Assembly: GCF_000093085.1 (NCBI RefSeq)
Contig: NC_014219.1
Coordinates: 2,968,384-3,032,383 of the forward strand
Direction: 5' to 3'
DNA: 64,000 bases
Source: [Bacillus] selenitireducens MLS10
GTDB taxonomy: Bacteria; Bacillota; Bacilli; Bacillales; Salisediminibacteriaceae
In this document: one piece after another, positions 34,105-43,287 of the stretch
Layout of the letters: each line of letters begins with the position of its first letter
Numbering within the stretch: the first letter of the stretch is position 1
Made by a program: the position numbers and the translations under genes
The notes under the pieces: generated by a model
What the model saw: the letters and a program-made list of their open reading frames with translations, nothing else
Databases searched by the model: none
Told to the model about the DNA's origin: nothing

Positions 34105-34875
34105 TCAGGCTTCTCCGGCTTGTTCTCTTTCTTCTGTTTCCGACGGTCTGTAGGCTTCATTTCTGAGCTGTGCGATAATGCGCTGTCTTGTCGCATCCGC
34201 AAGCTCTGCCATCGACATCTTTTCGTGCTGGTGAATCCTCAGCGGTTCTCCAAAGGTAATCGATACTTCACCCGGGGTAATCCGGTTGTTCTTGGATTCC
34301 ATCATGGCGTGTGTCCCTTCGATGGTGACCGGGATAATCGGTACACCTGACTTCGTTGCCAGTTTAAAACTGCCTGTCTTAAACTCCTGAACCGGTCTGC
34401 CTTTGCTCCTCGTACCTTCCGGGAAAATCACGAGGCTGTGACCGTTTTTGAGTGACTCGGCACCGGCAGAAATCGACTTCACCGCCTGTCTGCTGTCTTT
34501 GCGGTCCAAAAAGACACAGTCAAGATGCGTCATCCAGGAACGGATCAGCGGGAGCTTCATGACTTCAATCTTTGAAATAAAGCCGGTTTTTCTCGGAACG
34601 TTGCTCAAAATAACGGGAATGTCGAAATTCCCCTGATGATTGCTGACAAACAGCACCGGTTCCTCTTTGGGGATGTGTTCGATGCCGTGTACATGGACCT
34701 TGCCTCCGCCGACACGGATCAAACCGTTTGCCCAGCGCTTGGCCATGCCATGGATATACGCATCATACTCTTCTTTCGTTGCGGTCTTCTTCAGCCGGTC
34801 GGCCTTCTTCAGGAACGGGGACACGACAATTAAATACAGGGCAAAATACAAAAACCAGATAATCGTTCGAATCAT
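34105..34875 (-). CDS. plsC: 1-acyl-sn-glycerol-3-phosphate acyltransferase PlsC-like
   Basis: The 256-residue protein has an N-terminal membrane segment (IIWFLYFALYLIVVSPFL), the catalytic NHQGNFD (NHx4D) and the second motif VIFPEGTRSKG. This family adds the second acyl chain to lysophosphatidate at the inner membrane face. The C-terminal 40 residues are charged (QRIIAQLRNEAYRPSETEEREQAGEA). GGAGAA lies 9 bases before the ATG. Confidence 0.9.
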   Translation of the reverse strand: MIRTIIWFLYFALYLIVVSPFLKKADRLKKTATKEEYDAYIHGMAKRWANGLIRVGGGKVHVHGIEHIPKEEPVLFVSNHQGNFDIPVILSNVPRKTGFISKIEVMKLPLIRSWMTHLDCVFLDRKDSRQAVKSISAGAESLKNGHSLVIFPEGTRSKGRPVQEFKTGSFKLATKSGVPIIPVTIEGTHAMMESKNNRITPGEVSITFGEPLRIHQHEKMSMAELADATRQRIIAQLRNEAYRPSETEEREQAGEA

Positions 34876-34924
34876 AAGCGTTTTCTCCTCTGTTCAGGTC
34901 ATTGTTGAGTCTTGCAGGATCCGT

Positions 34925-36025
34925 TTACCAGTCTTTCAACAGGGCATTGCGTTTTTCTTTTGTTTGCCTGCAGTCGTCGCAAACCGCTTCTCCAACCGGC
35001 TTGCGACCGTTACACGTCGGACAGTCGTTCATCTCCACAGCTGTCAGGGTCACCGGATCGAGGTATTCGCGGATCGAAGTGGCCGGTTCACGGGTGATGT
35101 GATCACTCAGCTGCTCACAGATGTCACAGTTCACACAGTCCCTTCCGGCGTAGACGAGTGATTCACCCGTTTCACCGGTCTCATTAAGCAAAGCACCTGT
35201 CGGACAGATCGATGCCAGGTGATGCCAGAAATCCATCCTCTCTTTCGAACGGATTTTTGCACCGTTTAAAAGCGGTGCAACTTCGGTCATCTCTTCTCCC
35301 TCGAACCGGTCTTTCATCCTTTGCAGATAGACCATGGCGTATTTGCGTTTTTGCGGAGGCGGGATCTTTTCTTTCAGGGATTTCGGCTCATAGAACGAAT
35401 CAATCAGAAGATTCCCAATCGACTGCTTCGTCGTCTTCGACGTCATCTGAAACAGCTCCCGACGGTTATAATCCCGCTTCTTTCCGCGGATCTTCGCCGG
35501 ATCGCTCAGAATCGGGACGTCTTTCGTAAACGCGTAGCCTGACCAGGCCTGAACCCAGCTAAGTCCCTCTTTCGGATCAAAATCGTAACTGCAGGACGCG
35601 CAGACATCAGGGTCGCAAAGCACTTCCTGCTCCTTCTCATGCAGTTCGCCGGTCATAAGATACTCCGGCGTGAACACGGACAGACAAGGCAGCTCAATCT
35701 GATGACCGCTCCCTGTCGCCTGTTTTCGGCACGTATAGGTAATGACGTCACGCTGGGTAATGCGCTGTTCGTATTTGGCCATCATTTCGTTCTCATAGTA
35801 AATCGCATCCGTCGGACAATCATGCACACAGAGATGACAGTCGTTACAGACTGCCTCATCATAGACGACTTTCCCTTTGTCGTCAATTGTCATGGCGCCA
35901 CTGGGACACACATCGACGCAAATGTTGCACTGATTGAATTTATACCGTGAGCGCAGACACATATTCTCTGACAGTCTGACAGATGCCTGATCTTTAACCC
36001 GTTTAAATAAAAATTTCTCAAGCAT
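34925..36025 (-). CDS. Multi-cysteine ferredoxin-like iron-sulfur protein
   Basis: The 366-residue soluble protein has two N-terminal ferredoxin motifs (CNICVDVCPSGAM and CNDCHLCVHDCPTDAI), a middle region with CDPDVCASCSYDFD, then a second CPTGALLNETG...CVNCDICEQL pair and a C-terminal zinc ribbon (CPTCNGRKPVGEAVCDDC). I know no named family with that layout; it may carry several clusters and act in electron transfer. AGGAGG is 9 bases before the ATG at 36025. No redox partner gene is adjacent (plsC downstream). Confidence 0.75.
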   Translation of the reverse strand: MLEKFLFKRVKDQASVRLSENMCLRSRYKFNQCNICVDVCPSGAMTIDDKGKVVYDEAVCNDCHLCVHDCPTDAIYYENEMMAKYEQRITQRDVITYTCRKQATGSGHQIELPCLSVFTPEYLMTGELHEKEQEVLCDPDVCASCSYDFDPKEGLSWVQAWSGYAFTKDVPILSDPAKIRGKKRDYNRRELFQMTSKTTKQSIGNLLIDSFYEPKSLKEKIPPPQKRKYAMVYLQRMKDRFEGEEMTEVAPLLNGAKIRSKERMDFWHHLASICPTGALLNETGETGESLVYAGRDCVNCDICEQLSDHITREPATSIREYLDPVTLTAVEMNDCPTCNGRKPVGEAVCDDCRQTKEKRNALLKDW

Positions 36026-36178
36026 TCGAATCCACCTCCTGGTGATACTGACTCTTGCTGTTCCTTTTATTTTACATGAGATCACCGGTCTTGGGGGGCT
36101 TTTCACAAATCTTTCGAATCCTTCATGCATAGTTGCATGACGTGACGGGTATGTGAGTGACAAAGAGAGGTGATGACC

Positions 36179-36451
36179 GTGCAGCGCATCCATGCCATCG
36201 TATCAGGCCGGGTTCAGGGCGTCGGCTTTCGCTATCAGGCAAAGGTGAATGCCGAAATGAAAGGACTGAGCGGTTGGGTCCGAAATAAGCGAAACGGCGA
36301 CGTCGAGCTCGAAGTCCAGGGCGACCGGGAGACGATCTCATCGTTCTTTGATTCCCTTTACGAACTCCGCTTCCCGGCAAAGATCAAACAGATTGAAAAA
36401 GCGGAAAAAGAACCGGTGCCAAACGAAGAACAATTCATCATTTATCATTGA
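36179..36451 (+). CDS. acyP: Acylphosphatase, GTG start
   Basis: The 90-residue protein has the family signature VSGRVQGVGFRYQ with the catalytic Arg, and LSGWVRNKRNGDVELEVQG with the catalytic Asn. It splits acyl phosphates such as 1,3-bisphosphoglycerate or carbamoyl phosphate. GTG at 36179 is preferred: GAGAGG is 8 bases upstream, and homologues begin at this point; an ATG at 36173 is too close to the site. Confidence 0.92.
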   Translation: MQRIHAIVSGRVQGVGFRYQAKVNAEMKGLSGWVRNKRNGDVELEVQGDRETISSFFDSLYELRFPAKIKQIEKAEKEPVPNEEQFIIYH

Positions 36452-36527
36452 GAGCCATGCTTCAGGGATTTTCGTCTTGCATTTACGGCGAAAGCCTTCG
36501 TTTCACGTATATGAGCAGTACGAGAAA

Positions 36528-36561
36528 GGGCTCACCGTTATGTGTTGAAAACGGTGAGCCC
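36528..36561 (-). terminator. Terminator between acyP and the 36575 gene
   Basis: GGGCTCACCGTT pairs with AACGGTGAGCCC; the reverse strand continues with TTTCTCG. Confidence 0.75.
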
Positions 36562-36574
36562 TGGTATGCTGCCA

Positions 36575-36823
36575 TCAGTCACAAGCCGGATTACGCGGAA
36601 TCTTGGTAATCGAGATGTCGTTGATCATTCGTGTGCTTCGCTTAATGATACAGACGTAGTTTGCGGTCCAGATAAAAGCCGGAATCTCATCATTGGCATG
36701 TTCGAACATCATCGCATCGAACTCGTCCCCTACAAGCTCTTCAAACATATCCTGCGTGTAATTCTCCGTATCTGTGGAAAAATCACGCCATTCGCAAATC
36801 AATTTGTCAGTTAAGGTTTCCAT
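36575..36823 (-). CDS. Uncharacterised small protein, 82 residues
   Basis: The protein starts METLTDKLICEWRDFSTDTENY and is acidic in the middle, with a beta-like stretch IPAFIWTANYVCIIKRS. It has no signal or membrane segment and no family I can name. GGGGAG is 8 bases before the ATG at 36823, which supports a real gene. Confidence 0.65.
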   Translation of the reverse strand: METLTDKLICEWRDFSTDTENYTQDMFEELVGDEFDAMMFEHANDEIPAFIWTANYVCIIKRSTRMINDISITKIPRNPACD

Positions 36824-37011
36824 CAGTATCACTCCCCTTTTGTTAATCTCAGTTTAACACATTTTTCACAGAATTAATTTGTGAATCATTGAACATATTT
36901 TGTCCGTTTATTAAGCGCTTACTGGTACACAAGGCAAACAGGTTCAAAATGTTACAATAAACATGTTAAACTCTTTTCAGACCAAAATCAACAGTCAGGA
37001 GGCAAACATCC

Positions 37012-38436
37012 ATGCATGACCCTTTAACCGTCGTCTGGTTTCGGAATGACCTGCGACTGAACGACCACCCCGCCATTGACGAAGCCCTTACCTTCGCAGA
37101 GGATCATGACACGAAGATCCTCTGTGTGTTTCATATTCACGATGACCTGTTCTCTCATCTTCACACCCGTCACGACTATTTCTTTCAGACGCTCCGGCAC
37201 TTCAGTGACGATCTGAAAAGCCGGAACATTGCCATTCGCTTTCTGTACGGTGAGGTCACGGAAGCCTTCGCTTCTCTCCTTAAGGAATATAGCGGTGTTC
37301 AGGCTGTGTTTGCCTCGAAAGATTATACCTCTTTCGCCACAGAACGGGATCGCACCGTCAGGACTCTGTTCGAAGAGCGAAACATCCGTTTCACCCTGAC
37401 CGTGAGTAACCATCTGCAGGAGCCTTCGTCGATCATGAAAGACGACGGGACGCCTTATAAGGTTTATACCCCCTATTCAAAACAATGGCTGAAAAAGCCG
37501 GTTCGGGGGCTGTTGGCCGGTCACGAGAAAAAGCTCAGAGAACGCACATGTGAAGTCGCGATGAACCGGGGTAAGCTCGATGACTTTCTCGCTTCATCCG
37601 ACAGAACCTGGCAGGCGCTCGGTGAAGACCATGCCCATGAGCGCCTTGAACAGTTCGTAACAGATCGGCTCACGCACTATGGAGAGTCCCGGGACTTCCC
37701 TGCCGTTGCCGGAACATCGAGGCTGTCCCCTTACTTAAAAACAGGTGTCCTGTCTGTGGCGCAGGTGTATCATGCTGCCTATCCGCTTTTTGAGAAAGGG
37801 GATGATGCTGCCGTGACGTTCATAAAAGAACTGGCGTGGCGTGATTTCTATACGATGATTCATTACCACTTCGAGAATCTTCGCAATCAGGAGTTCCAGG
37901 AAAAATACCGCACCCTAAGCTGGAACGAGGATGACGAGCTCCTCGAATATTGGAAACAGGGCCAAACCGGCTTCCCTCTCATCGATGCCGCGATGAGACA
38001 GCTGAACACCACCGGATGGATGCACAACCGCCTCCGGATGGCGACGGCTTCGTTTTTGACCAAAGATTACCGGATCGACTGGCGTGAAGGTGAACGGTAT
38101 TTTGCCGAGAAGCTGATTGATTATGATGAAGCGTCGAATACCGGCGGCTGGCAGTGGGCCGCTTCTGTCGGCACCGACGCCGTCCCGTACTTTCGCGTCT
38201 TCAATCCGGTGAGGCAGTCGAAACGCTTCGACCCGGAGGGCACGTTTATTCGCCAATACGTCCCGGAGCTTAAAGACGTTCCCGCCTCCTCGATTCATGA
38301 ACCTGCGAAACTGAGCGAAGCGAAACAAAAGGAATACCGTGTCCGGATCGGCACGGACTATCCGCTACCGACAGTGGATCACAGCGAAGCAAGAAAAGCA
38401 GCCATTACCATGTTTGAAGGAGGAACAAACCAATGA
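37012..38436 (+). CDS. phr: Deoxyribodipyrimidine photolyase (cryptochrome/photolyase family)
   Basis: The 474-residue protein is a class I CPD photolyase: an N-terminal antenna domain (VVWFRNDLRLNDHPAIDEAL) and a C-terminal FAD domain with ELAWRDFYTMIHYH, LIDAAMRQLNTTGWMHNRLRM and SNTGGWQWAASVGTDAVPYFRVFNP. It reverts UV dimers with light. AGGAGG lies about 8-9 bases before the ATG. The next gene overlaps its stop by 4 bases (ATGA), so translation is coupled. Confidence 0.93.
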   Translation: MHDPLTVVWFRNDLRLNDHPAIDEALTFAEDHDTKILCVFHIHDDLFSHLHTRHDYFFQTLRHFSDDLKSRNIAIRFLYGEVTEAFASLLKEYSGVQAVFASKDYTSFATERDRTVRTLFEERNIRFTLTVSNHLQEPSSIMKDDGTPYKVYTPYSKQWLKKPVRGLLAGHEKKLRERTCEVAMNRGKLDDFLASSDRTWQALGEDHAHERLEQFVTDRLTHYGESRDFPAVAGTSRLSPYLKTGVLSVAQVYHAAYPLFEKGDDAAVTFIKELAWRDFYTMIHYHFENLRNQEFQEKYRTLSWNEDDELLEYWKQGQTGFPLIDAAMRQLNTTGWMHNRLRMATASFLTKDYRIDWREGERYFAEKLIDYDEASNTGGWQWAASVGTDAVPYFRVFNPVRQSKRFDPEGTFIRQYVPELKDVPASSIHEPAKLSEAKQKEYRVRIGTDYPLPTVDHSEARKAAITMFEGGTNQ

Positions 38437-39626
38437 TCAGACCACTCAGAACCGACGAAAAAAAACAGGCCCTTGATCTCAGCGCCTACGCCTTTCAATT
38501 TTCCCTCTCCGAATCGGAAGAACAGGAGATCCTGAAGGACATGGACGAACGCCACGTACGAGTCCGTGAGAATGATGAAGGAGGCATCGCTGCCAAACTG
38601 TCCATCCTTCCGCTCCGTGCTTCAATCGCCGGTGTAGATATGGCCATGGGCGGCATTGCAGGCGTCGCGACATGGCCCGAATACCGAAGAGGCGGCCATG
38701 TCTCCGCCCTCCTTGTCGATGCCTTTGAAGCCATGCGGGAAGCGGGGCAAACCATCAGTTTTCTCTATCCTTTTTCCATTCCGTTTTACCGGAAGTTCGG
38801 CTATGAGCTCTTCGCCAGAGAACTGGAAGTCACGATGACCCGTGAACAGTTCCCGGAAGCCGCTGAGACCGCAGCCACGCTCGTCCGGATCGAACCGGAC
38901 AAAAGCTATGAAGCCCTGAGCGGTCTTTATCATGACTGGGCCAGTGCCTTCACCGGGACTCTGAAGCGGGATCAAGACTGGTGGGATAAGCGTCTCTTGA
39001 AACGAAAAAAGGGTTCCATCATTGCCGCAAAACAGGGTGGCCGTCTGACGGGCTATATGATGTACAGCGTAAAAGACCGCACCATGACCGTAAAGGAGAT
39101 GGTCTGGACTGACGCCGACAGCCGCCGGGCGCTCTTTACGTTCATCCGAAATCACGATTCCATGGCGGACCGCTGCGTCATCACCGTCCCGCCGGACAGC
39201 CATCTGCCCTATTTACTCCCGGACCCGAAAGCCCTGCAGGATGTAAAGAGTTACTTCATGATGCGCATTGTAGATGTGGAAGGCTTTTTTGCGCACTTCC
39301 CCTTCCAGACGGCCGACAAGGCTGTTACCATTCCGCTCCACATCACCGACGATCACTGTCCCTGGAACAACGGCACGTTTTTACTCGCCGTCAAAGATGG
39401 CAGTGTATCCGTCTCAAAGATTCCTGAAAAGCAGGGAAGCCGTTGCGCCCATCCACCGAAAAAAGGCATCCACCTTGCCATCAACAGCCTGGCTGCGATC
39501 ATGGCGGGCGTCATGAGCACGTCATTCTTAAATGCGGAAGGCATCGTATCAGGCGATGAGGCGTCCATTCATGCCTTCGATGGACTGATCCCTGTGCAAA
39601 GACCGTTTATATATGACTTCTTCTAA
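38433..39626 (+). CDS. Eis-like GNAT acetyltransferase with SCP2-like C-terminus
   Basis: The 397-residue protein has an N-terminal GNAT domain (AMGGIAGVATWPEYRRGGHVSALLVDAFEAM, the CoA loop), a second GNAT-like domain, and a C-terminal sterol-carrier-like domain (LAVKDGSVSVSKI...LAINSLAAIMAG). That is the architecture of Eis proteins, which acetylate amines such as aminoglycosides or lysine residues. The ATG overlaps the stop of the photolyase gene, and GGAGG lies 10 bases upstream. Confidence 0.85.
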   Translation: MIRPLRTDEKKQALDLSAYAFQFSLSESEEQEILKDMDERHVRVRENDEGGIAAKLSILPLRASIAGVDMAMGGIAGVATWPEYRRGGHVSALLVDAFEAMREAGQTISFLYPFSIPFYRKFGYELFARELEVTMTREQFPEAAETAATLVRIEPDKSYEALSGLYHDWASAFTGTLKRDQDWWDKRLLKRKKGSIIAAKQGGRLTGYMMYSVKDRTMTVKEMVWTDADSRRALFTFIRNHDSMADRCVITVPPDSHLPYLLPDPKALQDVKSYFMMRIVDVEGFFAHFPFQTADKAVTIPLHITDDHCPWNNGTFLLAVKDGSVSVSKIPEKQGSRCAHPPKKGIHLAINSLAAIMAGVMSTSFLNAEGIVSGDEASIHAFDGLIPVQRPFIYDFF

Positions 39627-39633
39627 AGACACG

Positions 39634-39667
39634 AAACGACCCATTCGCCATTGAATGGGTCGTTTTT
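39634..39667. terminator. Terminator after the Eis-like gene
   Basis: ACGACCCATTC pairs with GAATGGGTCGT, followed by six T. Confidence 0.9.
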
Positions 39668-39704
39668 TCATCCTGTATCATCACTTTGTGACTGACCGGT
39701 TTAC

Positions 39705-41078
39705 TTATTCCATGATTCGTTTCACGGCTTTCAGCGACCCCGGGCTTTGATTGTAACGGACCGGCAAGTCAAACGCCGTCGGCTGCTTTAAGACACTCTT
39801 ATTATGCGTGAAGGTGTCAAAGCTTGATTTGCCGTGATATTGCCCCATGCCACTCTCACCGACGCCTCCAAAAGGCAGATACGGTGTTGCCAGATGCATG
39901 ATGGTGTCATTCACACATCCTCCGCCAAAGGAGAGATTATCCATGATGAACCGTTCCGATTCCTTATTCTCCGTAAAGACATAGAGCGCTAGCGGGTTCG
40001 GCCGCTGTCTGACGGTTTCGATCACTTCGTATTCATGTTCGTAAAAGATAATCGGCAGGACCGGTCCGAAGATTTCTTCACCCATGACGGCATCGTCCAG
40101 ATCGACATCAACGAGGATCGTCGGTTCAACGTATCGGCTCTCCACATCAACATTCCCGCCATAGAACACCTTCGCCGGATCGATGAGTTTTGCGATCCGC
40201 TCTGTGTGCCGCTCATTCACGATCTTCGGATACACCCGGTTTCGCCGTTCTTCCGGACCGTACCATTTCTTCAGATAATGCACGAGCAGCTTGAGAAACT
40301 TTCGGCGCCTCTTCTCATGGACCAATACATAATCCGGCGCCACACACGTCTGACCTGCGTTGATCATTTTGCCCCAGATGATCCGTTTCGCTGCGATCTT
40401 TAAATTCGCATCTTCCGTCACTATCGCCGGGCTTTTGCCCCCGAGCTCGAGGGTGACCGGCGTCAGATTGCGGCTCGCCGCTTCCATGACCTTCTTGCCT
40501 ATCGCCGTGCTTCCGGTAAAGAAGATATAGTCCATCTGCTCATCCAAAAGGGTCTTCGCCACTTCGGCGTCCCCTTCCACGCAGGCGATATACTGTTCAG
40601 GAAACGTCGACGCAATGAGCTCGCGAATCACGCTGCTCGTGTTCGGCGTCAGCTCCGACGGTTTGACAATCGCCGTATTCCCCGCAGCAATGGCACCGAC
40701 AAGCGGTGCAATCGCCAACTGGAACGGATAGTTCCATGGTGCAATAATCAGCACCACCCCGTAAGGCTGCTTGTAAACGAGGCTCTTCCCGCCAAAATGG
40801 GTGAGCGGTGAACGCTCCCTGACAGGTGACGCCCAGTAGTCGAGGTTTTTCAGCGTGTCTTTGATCTCCGAGTGTATAAATCCGATTTCCGTCATATACG
40901 CTTCATGCTCGCCTTTGTTCAGATCTTTCCTTAAGGCTTCGATGATTTCCTGTTCCCGTTTTTTAATGCCGGCTTTCAGTGCTTCAAGCTGTTTATGCCT
41001 GAAGGCGAGCGGCTTGGTTTCCCCGCTGTAGAAATAATTTTTCTGTTTCCGTTTTAAATCCCTGATTGCATCTTGCAT
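39705..41078 (-). CDS. Aldehyde dehydrogenase (class 3 type)
   Basis: The 457-residue protein shows IAPWNYPFQLAIAPLVGAIAAGN, FFTGSTAIGKKV, the Glu motif LELGGKSP, and the catalytic Cys in NAGQTCVAPDYVL. It resembles fatty-aldehyde dehydrogenases such as B. subtilis YwdH. The physiological aldehyde is not known. The ATG at 41078 has GAGGGGG 9 bases upstream; the frame is open further but the extra part is unlike the family. Confidence 0.93.
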   Translation of the reverse strand: MQDAIRDLKRKQKNYFYSGETKPLAFRHKQLEALKAGIKKREQEIIEALRKDLNKGEHEAYMTEIGFIHSEIKDTLKNLDYWASPVRERSPLTHFGGKSLVYKQPYGVVLIIAPWNYPFQLAIAPLVGAIAAGNTAIVKPSELTPNTSSVIRELIASTFPEQYIACVEGDAEVAKTLLDEQMDYIFFTGSTAIGKKVMEAASRNLTPVTLELGGKSPAIVTEDANLKIAAKRIIWGKMINAGQTCVAPDYVLVHEKRRRKFLKLLVHYLKKWYGPEERRNRVYPKIVNERHTERIAKLIDPAKVFYGGNVDVESRYVEPTILVDVDLDDAVMGEEIFGPVLPIIFYEHEYEVIETVRQRPNPLALYVFTENKESERFIMDNLSFGGGCVNDTIMHLATPYLPFGGVGESGMGQYHGKSSFDTFTHNKSVLKQPTAFDLPVRYNQSPGSLKAVKRIME

Positions 41079-41270
41079 GACTTGTCGCCCCCTCATCCCT
41101 TCCATTCCACATCTGTAAGACGTCTGATTGATCGGAAAGGTTTCATCCATACATGTCTTATACCCTGCCCCGATTCCGGGAAAACCCTTCGGGCGCTTCA
41201 GAAGCCATACAGAGTCATCCGTGTTAAGATGAGTCTCACACCGAACATGCATCATGAGGAGTTGTTTTTC

Positions 41271-41759
41271 TTGTTTGAAATCCTTTGGCAATACACGCTC
41301 GTCTTTGTCCTCGCTGCGACCCCCTGGATGGAGATCCTCGTCGTAATCCCAATCGGCATAGGAATCGGCCTTGATCCCTTTCTCGTTGCCATCATCTCAT
41401 TTGCCGGCAACTTCTTGCCGATCGTCTTGATTATCTGGCTGTTAAACTGGTTTAAAACGACGAATATGTACGCCTGGTGGCAAAAACGAAAGCATGGAAA
41501 AAAAGAAAAAAAACACGCACCGTCACGGGGACAGCGCGTGTTTCAGAAATATGGATTGCCTGGTCTTGCTTTTCTCGGACCGCTCTTAACCGGTATTCAT
41601 CTTGCTGCAATCATCGCACTTTCATTGAAGGCAACAAAAGCACAGACAACCGTATGGATGGCCATCAGCCTGTTCGTCTGGACTTTGTTTCTGACAATTG
41701 CGAGTGTCTACTCGATTGATTTCGTGACCGATTGGTTCACGCTTCAGGCCTTTTTGTGA
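41271..41759 (+). CDS. Small multi-drug export (COG2426) membrane protein, TTG start
   Basis: The 162-residue protein reads FEILWQYTLVFVLAATPWMEILVVIPIGIGIG at the start and has four hydrophobic segments. Between the second and third lies a basic loop (WWQKRKHGKKEKKHAPSRGQR), then KYGLPGLAFLGPLLTGIHLAAI. This is the COG2426 family, whose drug-export role is only predicted. TTG at 41271 is chosen because GAGGAG is 9 bases upstream; an ATG at 41230 has none. Its 3' end overlaps the convergent methyltransferase gene by 16 bases. Confidence 0.78.
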   Translation: MFEILWQYTLVFVLAATPWMEILVVIPIGIGIGLDPFLVAIISFAGNFLPIVLIIWLLNWFKTTNMYAWWQKRKHGKKEKKHAPSRGQRVFQKYGLPGLAFLGPLLTGIHLAAIIALSLKATKAQTTVWMAISLFVWTLFLTIASVYSIDFVTDWFTLQAFL

Positions 41760-42319
41760 AAGTAGACCGTATAGATTTCTTTGCCATGATCCACCTCATC
41801 CACCTGAAGCCCGGCTTTCTTGAGCTCTTCTGTGACGGATTCCGCATCTATACGGTGGTCCGAAGGCGGACCTTCCTGAGGATTGGCAACCTTCGCCCAT
41901 TCCACGACGGCACCTTTTGCGCCTTTAGCGAGCATGCGATTGACCTCTTCAAATGCCTTGAGCCTGTCTTCGACTTCATGCATGACGAAGGCAATCACGG
42001 CCCTTTCAGCCACGGCATCCCCGAGGCTGACTTCTTCAAGGTCCGCCTGCACATAGCCGACGTTCTCGAGCCCGTACTCCTCCACTCGTGCAGAGAGAAT
42101 ACCGAGCATTTCAGGCTCCACATCAACTGCATACACATCCCCCGATGTCTTCTCCGCGAGGGGAATGGTGAACAGACCATTGCCTGATCCGAGGTCAATG
42201 ATGTTCATCTTCTTTTGAATATCGAGCTTTGCGACGATGGAATCCGGGTCAATCAGACGCTTTCGCTCCGGATCAAGTAAACGTGCTGCTTCGTTTGGGT
42301 CAAATCGGTCTCCTGCCAT
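41744..42319 (-). CDS. Class I SAM-dependent methyltransferase
   Basis: The 191-residue protein has the SAM motif NIIDLGSGNGLFTIPLAE, the acidic loop VYAVDVEPEM and VGYVQADLEEV, with FVMHEVED as motif IV. Its length and LDPERKRLIDPDSI start match small unnamed methyltransferases of Bacilli (UbiE-like). The substrate is not known. AGGAGG lies upstream of the ATG. It may share an mRNA with the carbonic anhydrase gene 27 bases upstream. Confidence 0.88.
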   Translation of the reverse strand: MAGDRFDPNEAARLLDPERKRLIDPDSIVAKLDIQKKMNIIDLGSGNGLFTIPLAEKTSGDVYAVDVEPEMLGILSARVEEYGLENVGYVQADLEEVSLGDAVAERAVIAFVMHEVEDRLKAFEEVNRMLAKGAKGAVVEWAKVANPQEGPPSDHRIDAESVTEELKKAGLQVDEVDHGKEIYTVYFHKKA

Positions 42320-42346
42320 GTGTATCGTCCTCCTGTCAAATTGGGT

Positions 42347-42895
42347 TTAATCGATCCATTCGATTTGCCCTGTTTCCAAATGAAACAAGGCACCTACGAT
42401 CGGGATTCCCTTTCCGATGTCCCGGTAAACAGGATGATCCTTCAGATTGACAAGCTGATTACGGATATTTTGACGGACAAACTGATTATCATCTGCATTC
42501 AGCTGATCAACGCCCTGAATGTTTTCTTTGACGTGATCGAGCCATGGATCGAGGAACTCATTGGCAAGGCCCTGTCTTGCTGCCATGACACCGCCGCATC
42601 CCGTGTGACCGAGTATGAGAAGGGCCTTGACATGCAAGACGCGCATCGCGTAATACAGACCGATTGTGAGACTCTCGTCATCATGCACAACCTGATTCGC
42701 CACGTTCCGGTGCACGAACATCGTGCCTGGCAGTGCTGAGAAGATCGTATCCGGATCGCTCCTTGAGTCGCTGCAGGCAAGGACAAAATAGTCCGGCGTC
42801 TGGCCTTTTTTCAGTTCATCGAAAAAATCCGGCCGGATCTCTTTCATTTTTGTGATGAATGCTTCGTTACCTTGTTCAAGTTTTTTTCTGTCCAT
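42347..42895 (-). CDS. Beta-carbonic anhydrase
   Basis: The 182-residue protein has the zinc motifs ACSDSRSDP and HTGCGGVMAA of beta-carbonic anhydrases, with HRNVANQV between. It interconverts CO2 and bicarbonate in the cytoplasm. GAGG is 8 bases before the ATG at 42895. It looks full-length for the small Gram-positive form. A strong hairpin upstream separates it from the sulfurtransferase genes. Confidence 0.9.
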   Translation of the reverse strand: MDRKKLEQGNEAFITKMKEIRPDFFDELKKGQTPDYFVLACSDSRSDPDTIFSALPGTMFVHRNVANQVVHDDESLTIGLYYAMRVLHVKALLILGHTGCGGVMAARQGLANEFLDPWLDHVKENIQGVDQLNADDNQFVRQNIRNQLVNLKDHPVYRDIGKGIPIVGALFHLETGQIEWID

Positions 42896-42952
42896 GTTTA
42901 TCACCTCGAGTACAATTTCTGTTATCTTGCCACAACCTGCCCTTAAAATGCA

Positions 42953-42983
42953 AGAACCCCCCTGCTAAAGCAGGAGGGGTTCT
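42953..42983 (-). terminator. Terminator after the sulfur-transfer operon
   Basis: AGAACCCC..CCTGC pairs with GCAGG..GGGGTTCT around TAAA; the reverse strand continues TTGCATTTT. Confidence 0.6.
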
Positions 42984-42998
42984 CACTTCCATCAATGA

Positions 42999-43226
42999 TC
43001 AGGCTTTTTCCACCCAGAATTTCAGGACGTCTGCTTCCTGATCTTCTTTAACGATTTTGTTGCCGCTTGATTTGGCCCAAGCCGGGATATCCGATTTGGC
43101 ACCTTTATCTGTTGCGTGTACTTCGAGGATCTCCCCGGCAGTCATCTTATCCATTTCTTTCTTCACCTTTACGACAGGCATTGGGCAAGCCAAACCTTTT
43201 GCATCGAGTAATTTTGTGCTTTCCAT
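42999..43226 (-). CDS. TusA-like sulfur carrier protein
   Basis: The 75-residue protein is one TusA domain: LLDAKGLACPMPVVKVKKEMDKM with the persulfide-carrying Cys in CPMP, then GEILEVHATDKGAKSDIPAWAKSSGN. TusA proteins pass sulfane sulfur between a rhodanese and a final acceptor. AAGGAG lies 9-10 bases before the ATG. It sits 61 bases downstream of the TusA-rhodanese fusion, in the same operon. Confidence 0.92.
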   Translation of the reverse strand: MESTKLLDAKGLACPMPVVKVKKEMDKMTAGEILEVHATDKGAKSDIPAWAKSSGNKIVKEDQEADVLKFWVEKA

Positions 43227-43287
43227 GATCAATCTCTCCTTTTTTATAATCTTTAATCGCCGTGTTATACGGATTTACACATCAGTC

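Noticed and set aside
36865-36885. TTCACA-N9-TGTGAA inverted repeat upstream of the photolyase gene
   Set aside because: It resembles a Crp/Fnr half-site pair, but the spacing (N9) is wrong for TGTGA-N6-TCACA, and TTCACA is frequent in AT-rich intergenic sequence here.
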